Positions 1-9,745 of a stretch of 64,000 nucleotides of DNA are shown piece after piece; the stretch's first letter is position 1, and the number at the start of each line of letters is the position of its first letter. The position numbers and the translations under genes were made by a program. The notes below the pieces were generated by a model, which saw only the letters and a list, made by a program, of their open reading frames with translations, searched no databases and was not told the origin of the DNA. The stretch covers positions 2,418,001-2,482,000 of the forward strand of contig NZ_CP028136.1 in the NCBI RefSeq assembly GCF_003024155.1, read 5' to 3'. The stretch comes from Christiangramia fulva. Its GTDB lineage: Bacteria > Bacteroidota > Bacteroidia > Flavobacteriales > Flavobacteriaceae.

Positions 1-135
1 TTTAACCGCCCTTTCATTTAGCTTGTCGCTCTGCTCTTTATCGGTAAGGGCAAGTTTGTAGGAGCGTGCCATTAGTCGGGAATACTTTTCGCATAAAAGT
101 TCTTCCCTGGTTTTATTTTCAAAGATTCTAAACAT
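1..135 (-). CDS. Lacal_2735-type small protein, 3' end cut by window edge
   Basis: The minus strand encodes MFRIFENKTREEL... followed by KYSRLMARSYKLALTDKEQSD, the layout of the small Lacal_2735 family of Bacteroidota (a short helical protein of unknown function, usually about 55-60 residues). 45 codons are visible and the reading frame runs off the left edge, so the C-terminus is missing. I chose the ATG at 135 because family members start with MF..F; an in-frame ATG at 168 would add 11 residues. The family assignment is by recall of the sequence pattern. Confidence 0.65.
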   Translation of the reverse strand, partial: MFRIFENKTREELLCEKYSRLMARSYKLALTDKEQSDKLNERAVK

Positions 136-296
136 GGTAGTATCGGACTTTTCCTTCAACGTTATCATTCTGCATGCTACAAAGCTACACAGGCTTTACC
201 ATAGGTTATGATAAAATCCCGTTAAGCTTATTCTAAAAACTTCAGGAAAAGGCCTTTAGAGTGTTAAAATATTATAAGTTGTAGGAAAAATATTTC

Positions 297-998
297 TTAA
301 TCTTGTGCTCCAAATACCCTTTTCAGCAGTTGAGTGGTGCGGGCTGAAAGATCGTTTCGGATGTCTTTCTCTTCGATGGAGATCATGGTAAAAACTCCAT
401 CTAATGCTTCATTTGTTACATAATCGGGAAGGTCAGGATTCACATTATTTGTAAGAGGGATGGCATTGTATCTATCAATGATATTCTTCCAGACTTCGGT
501 GGCTCCAACTTTATCCAGAGAATTTGAAATTATAGGACTGAATTTTCGATAAAGCTCCTCACTGGTCCTGTTTTGCAGGTAATTGGTTGCTGCATTATCG
601 GGGCCAAAAAGAATATTCCTGGCATCGTTAATGCTCATTTGGGTTACCGCATTGGTGAAAACAGGGATTGCTTCCTTAACGGCATCTTCGGCGGCGTGAT
701 TCAGGACCATTAATCCTTTATCGGCCAGGGCATCCAAACCTATATCTCTAAGGGTTTTATCAACTTTTCGGAGTTCTGGCGGAAGCGTGATCCGCACGAG
801 CTCATTATTATAAAAACCGTTTTCTTCAGCAAGTTTGGTGACTTCGCGGTCTATTCCAAATTGAAGCGCCTGTTTTAATCCTGAACTTATTTCAGCATCG
901 CTTAAGGTATAGTCCTGTGGCAACTGCGAAGCGATGTTCTGAAGCTCAGCACAGGAGGTGAACATGAAAATGAAGGATAAAACTAAAAGTTTTTGCAT
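297..998 (-). CDS. DUF4197 family lipoprotein
   Basis: 233 residues. The N-terminus is a lipoprotein signal (hydrophobic core, lipobox FTSC with Cys16), so the protein is predicted to be anchored in a membrane on the periplasmic side. The rest is a mostly helical DUF4197 domain (about residues 30-230) with the family features LSDAEISSGLKQAL near the start and a NAATNYL segment in the middle. The domain is widespread in Proteobacteria and Bacteroidota and its function is unknown. It stands alone, same strand as purU but separated by about 100 bp. Confidence 0.85.
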   Translation of the reverse strand: MQKLLVLSFIFMFTSCAELQNIASQLPQDYTLSDAEISSGLKQALQFGIDREVTKLAEENGFYNNELVRITLPPELRKVDKTLRDIGLDALADKGLMVLNHAAEDAVKEAIPVFTNAVTQMSINDARNILFGPDNAATNYLQNRTSEELYRKFSPIISNSLDKVGATEVWKNIIDRYNAIPLTNNVNPDLPDYVTNEALDGVFTMISIEEKDIRNDLSARTTQLLKRVFGAQD

Positions 999-1095
999 AA
1001 CGGTCTTTTCTCAAATATAAGGCTTTTCGATTTGAAACAATTTGGGAACCGGGTTTCATAGGATAAAATTTATCCGATTCTTCAAGTGGAAAAAA

Positions 1096-1947
1096 TCAGG
1101 TGAAAATGACAGTTTTATTGTTATAGACCAGGGTTTTTCGCGCGAGATGGAGCTTAATTGCCCTTGCCAGTACAATTTTCTCCAGGTCCCTTCCTTTAAG
1201 AATGAGATCGCGGATAGAATGATGGTGTGAAATTCGGGAAATATCCTGTTCGATAATCGGCCCGGCGTCCAATTCGGCGGTGACGTAATGGCTGGTGGCG
1301 CCAATGATCTTAACACCTCGTTTGTAGGCCGAATGATACGGTTTTGCGCCGGCGAAGGCAGGTAAAAAAGAATGGTGGATATTGATAATGCGGTTTGGGA
1401 AAGCTTCGATCATTTCTCCGGAAATGATCTGCATATACCTCGCAAGCACGATGAAATCAATTTTTTCCTTTTTAAGCAGTTCCAGCTGTTTTGCTTCTGC
1501 TTCAGATTTTCTATTTTTTTCAACCGGAATATGATAAAAGGGAATACCGAAGCTTTCGGCAATGGGCTGAAGTTTATCATGGTTGCTGATGATAAGTGGA
1601 ATTTCTACCTCCAGTTCGCCTGATTTATATCTTCCGAGGAGATCATAAAGACAGTGCTCGTATTTAGAAACGAAAATTGCCATTTTCTCGGGTGCTTCGG
1701 CAGAAGCTATTTTCCAGGTCATTTCATATTTTTCGGCAATCGAAGCGCCAAATTTTTGCTTCAGCCTGTCAAGTTTAAGGTCTTCGGAAAATTCGCACTC
1801 CAGGCGCATAAAAAATACCTTATTTTCTCTATCGACATATTGATCTATATAAATTATATTCCCTTGCTGCCCATGAAAAAATGAAGTAACGCCGGCAATG
1901 ATCCCGGAGGTATCGGGGCAGTGAATTAGTAGGGTGATCTTGCTCAT
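1096..1947 (-). CDS. purU: Formyltetrahydrofolate deformylase
   Basis: 283 residues, the usual length for PurU, which hydrolyses 10-formyl-THF to formate and THF and so balances the one-carbon pool and can feed formate to PurT. An N-terminal ACT domain (about 1-85, starting ITLLIHCPDTSGIIAGVT) precedes the formyltransferase fold (about 88-265). The catalytic Asn-His-Asp set is visible as NIHHSFLPAF and, downstream, the Asp of TAELDAGPII. It is divergent from the B12 mutase gene with 141 bp between starts. The ACT domain suggests amino-acid control, as in the E. coli enzyme (Met/Gly), which is inference here. Confidence 0.95.
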   Translation of the reverse strand: MSKITLLIHCPDTSGIIAGVTSFFHGQQGNIIYIDQYVDRENKVFFMRLECEFSEDLKLDRLKQKFGASIAEKYEMTWKIASAEAPEKMAIFVSKYEHCLYDLLGRYKSGELEVEIPLIISNHDKLQPIAESFGIPFYHIPVEKNRKSEAEAKQLELLKKEKIDFIVLARYMQIISGEMIEAFPNRIINIHHSFLPAFAGAKPYHSAYKRGVKIIGATSHYVTAELDAGPIIEQDISRISHHHSIRDLILKGRDLEKIVLARAIKLHLARKTLVYNNKTVIFT

Positions 1948-2088
1948 TTCAGCCTGTTTTTCAGCTAAAATAGGAGATTTTCAAGGCATTCCGCAGAAAC
2001 CTGCCAAGTATTAGACAATTATCAGAAAAGGCCGCTAAACTTTACAATTTTCGTAAATTGCAGCCTGGAAAAACCGATAAATTCAATA

Positions 2089-5000
2089 ATGGAACCACAA
2101 CAAGCATATACTCCAAAACATAAAATTAGAATTGTAACCGCGGCTTCGCTTTTTGACGGTCACGATGCGGCTATAAATATCATGCGCCGGATCATTCAGG
2201 CTACGGGGGTGGAAGTGATTCATCTGGGCCATGACCGCAGTGTTGAGGAAGTGGTGAACTGTGCCATTCAGGAAGATGCTCATGCGATAGCTATGACCTC
2301 ATACCAGGGCGGCCATATTGAATATTTTAAATATATGTATGACCTGCTGAACGAAAAAGGAGCAGGACATATTAAAGTTTTTGGCGGCGGCGGCGGAGTG
2401 ATCCTTCCGGAAGAGATCAAAGAGCTCATGGATTATGGGATCGAGCGTATTTATTCGCCTGATGACGGGCGCGAAATGGGACTGCAGGGAATGATCAATG
2501 ATATGATTCAAAAGGTCGATAATGAGATCCCCTCACTTCCTGAAAAAATCAACATAAAGAGCAAGCTTGAAGATAAAGACATCAATACCATTGCGCGGCT
2601 TATTTCCCTTGCTGAAAATAAGCACGAAGAATTCAAAACTGCCTTTCTGAAAAAAGATTTTAAAGGAGCTAAAACTCCGGTCCTCGGAATTACGGGTACT
2701 GGCGGCTCCGGAAAATCCAGCCTGGTGGATGAGCTGGTGCGAAGATTTTTAGTCGATTTTCCCGAAAAATATATCGGAATTGTTTCTGTAGATCCATCCA
2801 AGAAAAAAACCGGCGGTGCTCTGCTGGGGGATCGAATCCGAATGAATTCAATCAATCATCCGCGAGTTTATATGCGTTCTCTGGCAACGCGACAGTCAAA
2901 CCTGGCGCTGTCAAAATATGTCGCGGAAGCGGTAGATGTGCTTAAAGCGGCTCATTACGACCTGATCATTCTTGAAACTTCTGGAATCGGGCAAAGCGAT
3001 ACTGAAATTTTAGATCATTCAGATGTTTCACTTTATGTGATGACGCCTGAATTCGGGGCGGCTACGCAGCTGGAAAAGATAGATATGCTTGATTTTGCCG
3101 ATTTAGTGGCGATCAACAAATTCGATAAACGGGGCGCTCAGGACGCGCTGAGGGATGTGAAAAAACAATACCAGCGAAATCACCAGTTATGGCATGAAGA
3201 TGCTGAAAAATTGCCGGTTTTTGGAACAATTGCTTCCCAATTTAACGATCCCGGTATGAATACGCTTTACAAACATATCATGGATAAGGTAGAGGAAAAG
3301 ACCGAAAGCGGACTTCATTCTACCTTTGAGATCTCCCGTGAAATGAGCGAGAAGATCTTCGTAATTCCGCCCAAACGTACCCGCTATCTTTCAGAAATTG
3401 CAGAAAATAACCGCGGTTATGATGAAAAAGCCGCTGTTCAGGTTGAAGTTGCGCAGAGGCTTTATGGAATTTATAAAACCATATTAACCGTGGCCGGTGT
3501 CACGACGAGTGGAGTCGAGACGTCTTATTTAGATAAAAACGGATTGGATAGCGAAGAGATTCTGGAACAGGTTCAGAATAACGAAAATAATGAGTTTCTG
3601 AAGCTGCTTTTCGCCGAATTTGACAAACTGAAAATGGATCTTGATCCATATAACTGGGAGATCATTTTCGGCTGGCATGAAAAAGTGAATAAATATACGG
3701 AGCCTATCTATAGCTTTAAAGTACGTGATAAGGAGATCAAAATTGAAACCCATACCGAGTCACTTTCACATACCAGAATTCCTAAGGTTGCCTTGCCAAA
3801 ATATAAGGCCTGGGGTGATATCCTGGGTTGGTGTCTTCAGGAAAATGTTCCGGGAGAATTTCCATATACCGCAGGGCTTTATCCATTTAAGCGGCAGGGC
3901 GAAGATCCAACCCGTATGTTTGCCGGGGAAGGGGGACCGGAAAGGACGAACAGGCGTTTCCATTACGTGAGCCAGGGGCTTCCTGCCAAACGTCTTTCCA
4001 CCGCGTTCGATTCGGTAACCCTTTACGGAAATGATCCAGATCACAGGCCGGATATTTATGGAAAAATTGGTAATTCCGGCGTGTCTATCTGCTGCCTGGA
4101 CGACGCCAAGAAACTATATTCCGGATTTGATCTTGCCAATGCGATGACCTCGGTGAGTATGACCATTAACGGTCCGGCGCCGATGTTGCTTGGCTTCTTT
4201 ATGAATGCTGCCATCGATCAGCAATGTGAAAAATACATCAGGAAAAATGGGCTCGAAAATAAAGTGGAGGCAAAGCTGAAGGAACTTTATGACGATCAGG
4301 AAATCGAAAGGCCCCATTATCGCGGAGAACTTCCCGAAGGTAATGACGGACTTGGTCTTATGTTGCTTGGTCTTACCGGTGATCAAATTCTTCCGAAAGA
4401 TGTCTATGAAAAAATAAAAGCAGAAACGATCAGCGTGGTACGGGGAACCGTGCAGGCCGATATTTTAAAAGAAGACCAGGCTCAAAACACCTGTATTTTT
4501 TCTACGGAATTTGCCCTAAGACTGATGGGTGATGTACAGGAATATTTCATTAAGGAAAAAGTCAGGAATTTCTATTCGGTTTCCATTTCAGGCTACCATA
4601 TCGCGGAAGCCGGCGCCAATCCTATTACTCAGCTCGCATTTACCCTGGCAAACGGTTTCACTTATGTGGAATATTATCTGAGCCGGGGAATGGATATCAA
4701 TAAATTTGGTCCCAATCTTTCGTTTTTCTTCTCTAACGGAGTCGATCCGGAATACGCTGTAATTGGTCGTGTTGCCAGAAGGATCTGGTCTAAAGCGCTG
4801 AAGCATAAATACGGTGCTAATGCTCGTGCTCAAATGCTGAAATATCATATTCAGACTTCCGGACGGTCATTGCACGCACAGGAGATCGATTTTAATGATA
4901 TTAGAACAACTCTTCAGGCGCTTTACGCTATCTACGATAATTGTAATTCGCTGCACACCAATGCCTACGATGAAGCGATTACCACACCTACCGAAGCATC

Positions 5001-5541
5001 GGTAAGACGAGCCATGGCTATCCAGTTGATCATCAATAAGGAATTAGGGCTCACCAAGAATGAGAATCCTATTCAGGGCTCTTTTATTATCGAAGAACTT
5101 ACCGATCTTGTTGAAGAAGCCGTATTAACCGAATTTGACAGGATCACCGAAAGAGGTGGGGTGCTTGGCGCCATGGAAACCATGTACCAGCGCGGAAAAA
5201 TACAGGAAGAGAGCCTGTATTATGAAACCTTGAAACATAATGGCGATTATCCTATTATAGGGGTTAATACTTTTTTAAGCTCTACCGGCTCCCCAACGGT
5301 GACTCCCGGCGAAGTGATCAGGGCAACTGAAGAGGAAAAGGAACACCAGATAAAAACTCTGCAAACTCTTCATAAAGCAAAAGAGTCTAAAGCTGCTGAA
5401 ACTTTAAGAAGAATTCAGAAAGCCGCGATCCATAACGAGAATCTTTTCCGGGAATTGATGGAAGCAACAAAAGTTTGTTCTTTAGGCCAGATCACCAATG
5501 CACTTTTTGAAGTAGGAGGGCAGTACCGAAGAAATATGTAA
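2089..5541 (+). CDS. icmF: Fused B12-dependent isobutyryl-CoA mutase (IcmF type)
   Basis: 1150 residues with the IcmF order: B12-binding domain (about 1-145, DGHDAA motif carrying the cobalt-ligand His), a MeaB/ArgK-type GTPase chaperone domain (Walker [13 protein letters not shown] near residue 200), a linker, then the mutase barrel (about 560-1080). Two substrate-selecting residues can be read by alignment to P. shermanii methylmalonyl-CoA mutase: Tyr89 is Phe611 here (TRMFAGEG) and Arg207 is Gln799 (DQAQNT). Phe/Gln is the isobutyryl-CoA mutase pair, so isobutyryl-CoA to n-butyryl-CoA is favoured over methylmalonyl-CoA; related branched acyl-CoAs are possible. The barrel His of SGYHIAEAG is His837. 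The gene stands alone, with no second mutase subunit nearby. Confidence 0.92.
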   Translation: MEPQQAYTPKHKIRIVTAASLFDGHDAAINIMRRIIQATGVEVIHLGHDRSVEEVVNCAIQEDAHAIAMTSYQGGHIEYFKYMYDLLNEKGAGHIKVFGGGGGVILPEEIKELMDYGIERIYSPDDGREMGLQGMINDMIQKVDNEIPSLPEKINIKSKLEDKDINTIARLISLAENKHEEFKTAFLKKDFKGAKTPVLGITGTGGSGKSSLVDELVRRFLVDFPEKYIGIVSVDPSKKKTGGALLGDRIRMNSINHPRVYMRSLATRQSNLALSKYVAEAVDVLKAAHYDLIILETSGIGQSDTEILDHSDVSLYVMTPEFGAATQLEKIDMLDFADLVAINKFDKRGAQDALRDVKKQYQRNHQLWHEDAEKLPVFGTIASQFNDPGMNTLYKHIMDKVEEKTESGLHSTFEISREMSEKIFVIPPKRTRYLSEIAENNRGYDEKAAVQVEVAQRLYGIYKTILTVAGVTTSGVETSYLDKNGLDSEEILEQVQNNENNEFLKLLFAEFDKLKMDLDPYNWEIIFGWHEKVNKYTEPIYSFKVRDKEIKIETHTESLSHTRIPKVALPKYKAWGDILGWCLQENVPGEFPYTAGLYPFKRQGEDPTRMFAGEGGPERTNRRFHYVSQGLPAKRLSTAFDSVTLYGNDPDHRPDIYGKIGNSGVSICCLDDAKKLYSGFDLANAMTSVSMTINGPAPMLLGFFMNAAIDQQCEKYIRKNGLENKVEAKLKELYDDQEIERPHYRGELPEGNDGLGLMLLGLTGDQILPKDVYEKIKAETISVVRGTVQADILKEDQAQNTCIFSTEFALRLMGDVQEYFIKEKVRNFYSVSISGYHIAEAGANPITQLAFTLANGFTYVEYYLSRGMDINKFGPNLSFFFSNGVDPEYAVIGRVARRIWSKALKHKYGANARAQMLKYHIQTSGRSLHAQEIDFNDIRTTLQALYAIYDNCNSLHTNAYDEAITTPTEASVRRAMAIQLIINKELGLTKNENPIQGSFIIEELTDLVEEAVLTEFDRITERGGVLGAMETMYQRGKIQEESLYYETLKHNGDYPIIGVNTFLSSTGSPTVTPGEVIRATEEEKEHQIKTLQTLHKAKESKAAETLRRIQKAAIHNENLFRELMEATKVCSLGQITNALFEVGGQYRRNM

Positions 5542-6152
5542 GCAGAGAGCCAGCTTTCCCGGTAGAGTCTGCCCTGAGCTCCTGCCGATAGGCAGGTTGT
5601 CGAAGGGCTTATCCCTAGCAGCGCAGCGGCCTCGGGATCTTATTTCTTTGATGTTGTGCGAAGGTTTAATCTGGGAAATTTCGTCACCCTGAACTTGTTT
5701 CAGGGTCTCAATACAGAATAACCCACTAATGAACTAAGTATTTTAAAAGTTTTTATACCGAGTAAAAGAAATCGTCACCCGGAAATTTTCCAGTTTCTTT
5801 TCGAGCCGTTAAATGATCATCAGCAACTTAAGCATTTGTGAATTCGTGACAGCGTTTATTTCAAAATACACGTCACCCTGAACTTGTTTCAGAGCTTTAT
5901 TATCATCCTTATAATGATTCTTACCTTTAATAGCAAAAAGGCCAATATGGAAAATTACTTATCCTGAACCGTTAGGCCATCTTATTTTCTTATCAATTCA
6001 TTTATTTCATCAACGAGAATGTAGATAAGTCAGGTTTTGTGTTAAAACCTCGCCATATTTAAAATTACATCAACATGACTTTGTGATAACTATATAAATT
6101 TAGTAATTTTCGATGTCCCAACATTGCGCTAACTTATAATCAGGGATCACGT
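5542..6152. repeat. 611-bp intergenic gap holding short dispersed repeats
   Basis: No credible gene is seen. The gap holds several copies of short palindromic repeats. At 5572-5607 a CCCTGAGCT...TTGTCGAAGGG unit is split by a CCTGCC-GATA-GGCAGG hairpin. At 5683-5709 and 5872-5896 are two copies of GTCACCCTGAA-CTTG-TTTCAG(GGTC). The segment ATCCC...GGGAT (about 5611-5639) is another imperfect hairpin. These resemble REP-like elements common between Bacteroidota genes. Confidence 0.7.
6080..6111 (+). promoter_or_regulatory. Candidate housekeeping promoter for the TolB/TPR pair
   Basis: TTTG at 6080-6083, a 20-nt spacer, then TAATTTTC at 6104-6111. This matches the Bacteroidota -33 (TTG) / -7 (TAnnTTTG) pattern at 7 of 8 positions in the -7 box, and places the start site about 35 nt before the GTG at 6153. 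Confidence 0.45.
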
Positions 6153-7955
6153 GTGAACTTTAAAAATTATTTCGATGAGCTAAAACGCCGAAACGTATTT
6201 AAGGCGGCTTTGGCCTATGTAGTGGTTTCGTGGATCATCATCCAGGTAGCTTCCATTGTTTTTCCTGCTTTCAATGCTTCAAAAGCAGCGATAAGAACTA
6301 TTCTCATAATTCTTATAATAGGTTTTCCCGTCTGGCTGGTTTTTGCCTGGGTTTATGAAGTAACCCCGGAAGGTTTAAAAAAGACTGAGAAAGTAGATCG
6401 GAAAGAATCCATTACATCTCAAACCAGTAACAAATTCAATAAACTTATCCTGGGAGCATTAGCTATTGCCATTATTCTTCTGGGGGTAGATGTGTATGGT
6501 ATTTATTTGCATAAAGATGAACCTCAAGCTGCAAATACAGAAAATGTGGCTCCCGCAAAAGCTGAAGATAATAAACCGGCAGAAACACTGGACAAGTCCA
6601 TCGCTGTCCTGGCTTTTGACGATATGAGCCCTAAGAAAGACCAGGAATATTTTTCTGATGGCATCAGCGAGGAAATTCTGAATTACCTGGCAAAGAACCC
6701 CGATCTGGAAGTGATTAGCCGCACTTCTTCTTTTTATTTTAAAGATAAGGAAGCGACCACTAAAGAGATCGGGCAGAAGCTGCATGTAAATTACCTGCTG
6801 GAAGGCAGTGTGCGCAAGGCAGGTGATATGGTACGCATCACTGCTCAGCTCATCAATATTTCCACAGGTAACCATATTTGGTCTGAGACCTATGACCGCA
6901 AGCTGGATGATATTTTTAAGATCCAGGACGATATCGCTGCGGCGGTAAGTAAAAAGCTGGAAGCTAGTTTGCTTGGTGAGAAAACTAAAGAAGTGAATAC
7001 CGATGCCTTTACCTTATACCTTCAGGCCAGACATCTGTGGGAACAATCGACCAATGAGTCATTAGAAAATGCTTTGGACTTACTGAAAAAAGCAAACAGG
7101 ATTGATTCAAATTATGCCCCAATTTGGGAGCTTATGAGTGAAATTTACTATTCTCAAGGATTCCGTTCCCCAATTTTAGCAAAAGAGAAAGCGTATGAAT
7201 TAGGATTTAATGCAGCCAGAAAAACCGTGAAAATTGATCCTCAATATGCCATGGGATACCTGGAACTGGCAAGATGGAATATGACTCAATTTGATTTTGA
7301 AAAAGCCAAAATGAATGCCGAAAAAGCGATCGAAATTGCACCTGACAATCCTGAGGTTCTAAGGGATAAAGGGATGATGACTTTTGACTCCGTTTCAGAA
7401 ATGATTAGGAATGATAAAAAAGCTTTAAAACTTGATCCTCTCTTATATTCTTTACATCGAACCTTAAGTGTTGATAATTATTGGTATGGGAACTATGAAG
7501 AAGCGTTGAAAGAGATGAATATTTATATGGAATATCAACCAGGTACAACGGCTACTAGTAGTTTTAAAACGATGATTCTTCTGAATTTGGATAAAACAGA
7601 AGAAGCTATGGAAGAAATAAATAAAGAACCGGATCCTTTTTGGAAAGAGTATAATAAAGTTAAAGTGCTATTTCAGTCAGGTAAAAAGAAAGATGCCTTT
7701 AATCTTCTAAATGAATTTATAAATGCTTATCCCAATGAAACCGTAAATATTGCCGATATCTATGCCTTTATGGGTGATCGTGAAAAGACTTTCGAATGGT
7801 TGCAGAAAGCATTAGAGATAAAAGATCCAACGCTCACAGAAGCTGTGTATTACCCTACATTTAAAAAATTCCATGATGATCCTCGCTGGCAGCAACTATT
7901 GGAGGAGATGGGCGTGCCAGAGGAGAATGGCATTCCCGGTTATAAGAAATCATAA
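6153..7955 (+). CDS. Membrane-anchored TolB-like/TPR protein, copy A
   Basis: 600 residues, GTG start. Three hydrophobic segments (about 18-40, 47-70, 97-118) are followed by a FlgO/TolB-N-like domain (about 148-277, starting KSIAVLAFDDMSPKKDQEYF) and then tetratricopeptide-type helical repeats to the C-terminus. The family is often found in adenylate-cyclase-like or regulatory proteins, but no cyclase or DNA-binding domain is present here. Probably a scaffold at the inner membrane; function unknown. It is two bases upstream of a paralogue (copy B), so the two are cotranscribed. The 148-277 segment is nearly identical to copy B while the TPR part is clearly diverged. Confidence 0.85.
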   Translation: MNFKNYFDELKRRNVFKAALAYVVVSWIIIQVASIVFPAFNASKAAIRTILIILIIGFPVWLVFAWVYEVTPEGLKKTEKVDRKESITSQTSNKFNKLILGALAIAIILLGVDVYGIYLHKDEPQAANTENVAPAKAEDNKPAETLDKSIAVLAFDDMSPKKDQEYFSDGISEEILNYLAKNPDLEVISRTSSFYFKDKEATTKEIGQKLHVNYLLEGSVRKAGDMVRITAQLINISTGNHIWSETYDRKLDDIFKIQDDIAAAVSKKLEASLLGEKTKEVNTDAFTLYLQARHLWEQSTNESLENALDLLKKANRIDSNYAPIWELMSEIYYSQGFRSPILAKEKAYELGFNAARKTVKIDPQYAMGYLELARWNMTQFDFEKAKMNAEKAIEIAPDNPEVLRDKGMMTFDSVSEMIRNDKKALKLDPLLYSLHRTLSVDNYWYGNYEEALKEMNIYMEYQPGTTATSSFKTMILLNLDKTEEAMEEINKEPDPFWKEYNKVKVLFQSGKKKDAFNLLNEFINAYPNETVNIADIYAFMGDREKTFEWLQKALEIKDPTLTEAVYYPTFKKFHDDPRWQQLLEEMGVPEENGIPGYKKS

Positions 7956-7957
7956 AT

Positions 7958-9742
7958 ATGGATTTTAAAAATTATTTTAAGGAGTTAAAGCGAAGAAACG
8001 TGTTTAAGGCGGCGATAGCTTATTTAGTGGTAAGCTGGATCGTTATTCAGGTGATCTCCATCCTTTTTCCATTGTTCAAAATTCCTGGGGCATTTCAAAA
8101 GGGAATCGTGATCATCCTGGCGGTTGGCTTTCCTGTCTGGCTCATCTTTGCCTGGATCTATGAACTCACTCCCGATGGATTAAAAAAAACCGAAAAGGTA
8201 GCACAGGAGAGATCCATCACTCACGAGACCAGCAATAAATTCAATAAAATTATCATTGGTGCTTTGGTAGTGGCTATTATTCTGCTCGGAGCGAACCTAT
8301 ACAGCAATTACACTAAAAATGACGAGAAACCTCAGGCGAATGTCACCGCGAATAACAATTCGGAAACAACCGATAAAGAAGAAAAATCCATCGCCGTACT
8401 GGCTTTTGACGACATGAGCCCTAAAAAAGACCAGGAATATTTTTCTGACGGTATCAGCGAGGAAATTCTGAACTACCTGGCAAAGAACCCCGATCTGGAA
8501 GTGATCAGCCGTACTTCTTCTTTTTATTTTAAAGATAAGGAAGCGACCACCAAAGAGATCGGGCAGAAGCTGCATGTAAATTACCTGCTGGAAGGCAGTG
8601 TGCGCAAGGCAGGCGATATGGTACGGATCACTGCTCAGCTCATCAATATTTCTACAGGTATCCATATCTGGTCTGAGACCTATGACCGCAAGCTCGATGA
8701 TATCTTTAAGATCCAGGACGATATCGCTGCGGCGGTAAGCAAAAAACTGGAGGCGAGCCTGCTGGGAGAAAAGATCAGTGAAACCAATACCAAAGCTTAT
8801 ACCCTGTACCTGCAGGCAAAACATTTGTATAATCTGCGTACGGAAGAATCAATGAAAAAGGCCCTGGAACTTTTAAAACAGGCGACTAACATCGACTCTA
8901 AATATGCACCATCCTGGGCTCTAATGAGCGGGATTTATAGGTTTTTAGGATATAATGCAAGCGCTCTCCCTCATGAAAAAGCTTATGAATTAGGGACCAA
9001 AGCTGCGAAAAAGGCGATAGAAATAGATCCTTCATATGCCAAAGGGTATATGGGATTGGCAAATTTCAATCTGGCGCAATTCGACTTTAAAAAAGCCAAA
9101 CAAAATACAGAAAAGGCACTGCAACTAGCACCCAATGATCCTGTTGTATTATCACGTTCAGGAATGATGACCTTCTCCTCAATTCTAAAAATGATTGAGA
9201 ACACTAAAAAAAGCATGAAACTGGATCCGCTTTATTATCCTAATTATTATAATCTCGGGCTCCTCTATTACTGGGAAGGCAACAATCAAAAAGCCCTGGA
9301 GTATTTCGATCAATACGAGGAGTACCAGCCAGGAGCTATGGGCTTAAATTATTTAAAAACATTGGCTTTACTGGCCGAAGGTCGTACTCAGGAAGCCCTG
9401 GCTACCATTGAAAAGGAACCATATCCATTTTTTAAAGCTTACGGGAAGATCAAATCTCTTTATCAGGCGGGTAAAAAAGAGGAAGCTTCAGCGCTTTTTA
9501 AAGATTTGAGAAAGAATTATCCAAAAGAAGCAGCCAATATTGCCGACATCTATGCCTTTATGGGTAATCGGGAAAAAACTTTTGAATGGCTAGAAAAGGC
9601 TGTAAAAATTAAAGATCCTACTATAACGGAAGCTGTATATTACCCCACCTTTAATAAATTTCATGACGATCCTCGCTGGCAGCAACTATTGGAGGAGATG
9701 GGCGTCCCGGAGGACAATGGGATTCCAGGTTATAAAAATTAG
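7958..9742 (+). CDS. Membrane-anchored TolB-like/TPR protein, copy B
   Basis: 594 residues, paralogue of the preceding gene with the same architecture: N-terminal ELKRRNVFKAA motif and three membrane segments (about 18-118), TolB/FlgO-like domain starting at residue 143, then TPR repeats. The TolB-like domain differs from copy A at about one position over some 125 residues, and the last 60 residues (from NIADIYAFMG) are also almost the same, whereas residues between them have drifted strongly. This suggests shared partners for the conserved parts and different ligands for the repeats, or gene conversion. Its end is convergent with a minus-strand gene 3 bp away. Confidence 0.85.
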   Translation: MDFKNYFKELKRRNVFKAAIAYLVVSWIVIQVISILFPLFKIPGAFQKGIVIILAVGFPVWLIFAWIYELTPDGLKKTEKVAQERSITHETSNKFNKIIIGALVVAIILLGANLYSNYTKNDEKPQANVTANNNSETTDKEEKSIAVLAFDDMSPKKDQEYFSDGISEEILNYLAKNPDLEVISRTSSFYFKDKEATTKEIGQKLHVNYLLEGSVRKAGDMVRITAQLINISTGIHIWSETYDRKLDDIFKIQDDIAAAVSKKLEASLLGEKISETNTKAYTLYLQAKHLYNLRTEESMKKALELLKQATNIDSKYAPSWALMSGIYRFLGYNASALPHEKAYELGTKAAKKAIEIDPSYAKGYMGLANFNLAQFDFKKAKQNTEKALQLAPNDPVVLSRSGMMTFSSILKMIENTKKSMKLDPLYYPNYYNLGLLYYWEGNNQKALEYFDQYEEYQPGAMGLNYLKTLALLAEGRTQEALATIEKEPYPFFKAYGKIKSLYQAGKKEEASALFKDLRKNYPKEAANIADIYAFMGNREKTFEWLEKAVKIKDPTITEAVYYPTFNKFHDDPRWQQLLEEMGVPEDNGIPGYKN

Positions 9743-9745
9743 TTC

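Noticed and set aside
2089..5541. Calling the fused mutase a methylmalonyl-CoA mutase.
   Set aside because: The Phe611/Gln799 pair and the domain order fit IcmF, not MCM.
8297..8824. Long minus-strand open frame opposite copy B of the TolB/TPR gene (a partner lies opposite copy A at 6459-6875).
   Set aside because: Both are shadows of the strongly conserved TolB-like region; no start signal, no family, antisense to clear genes.
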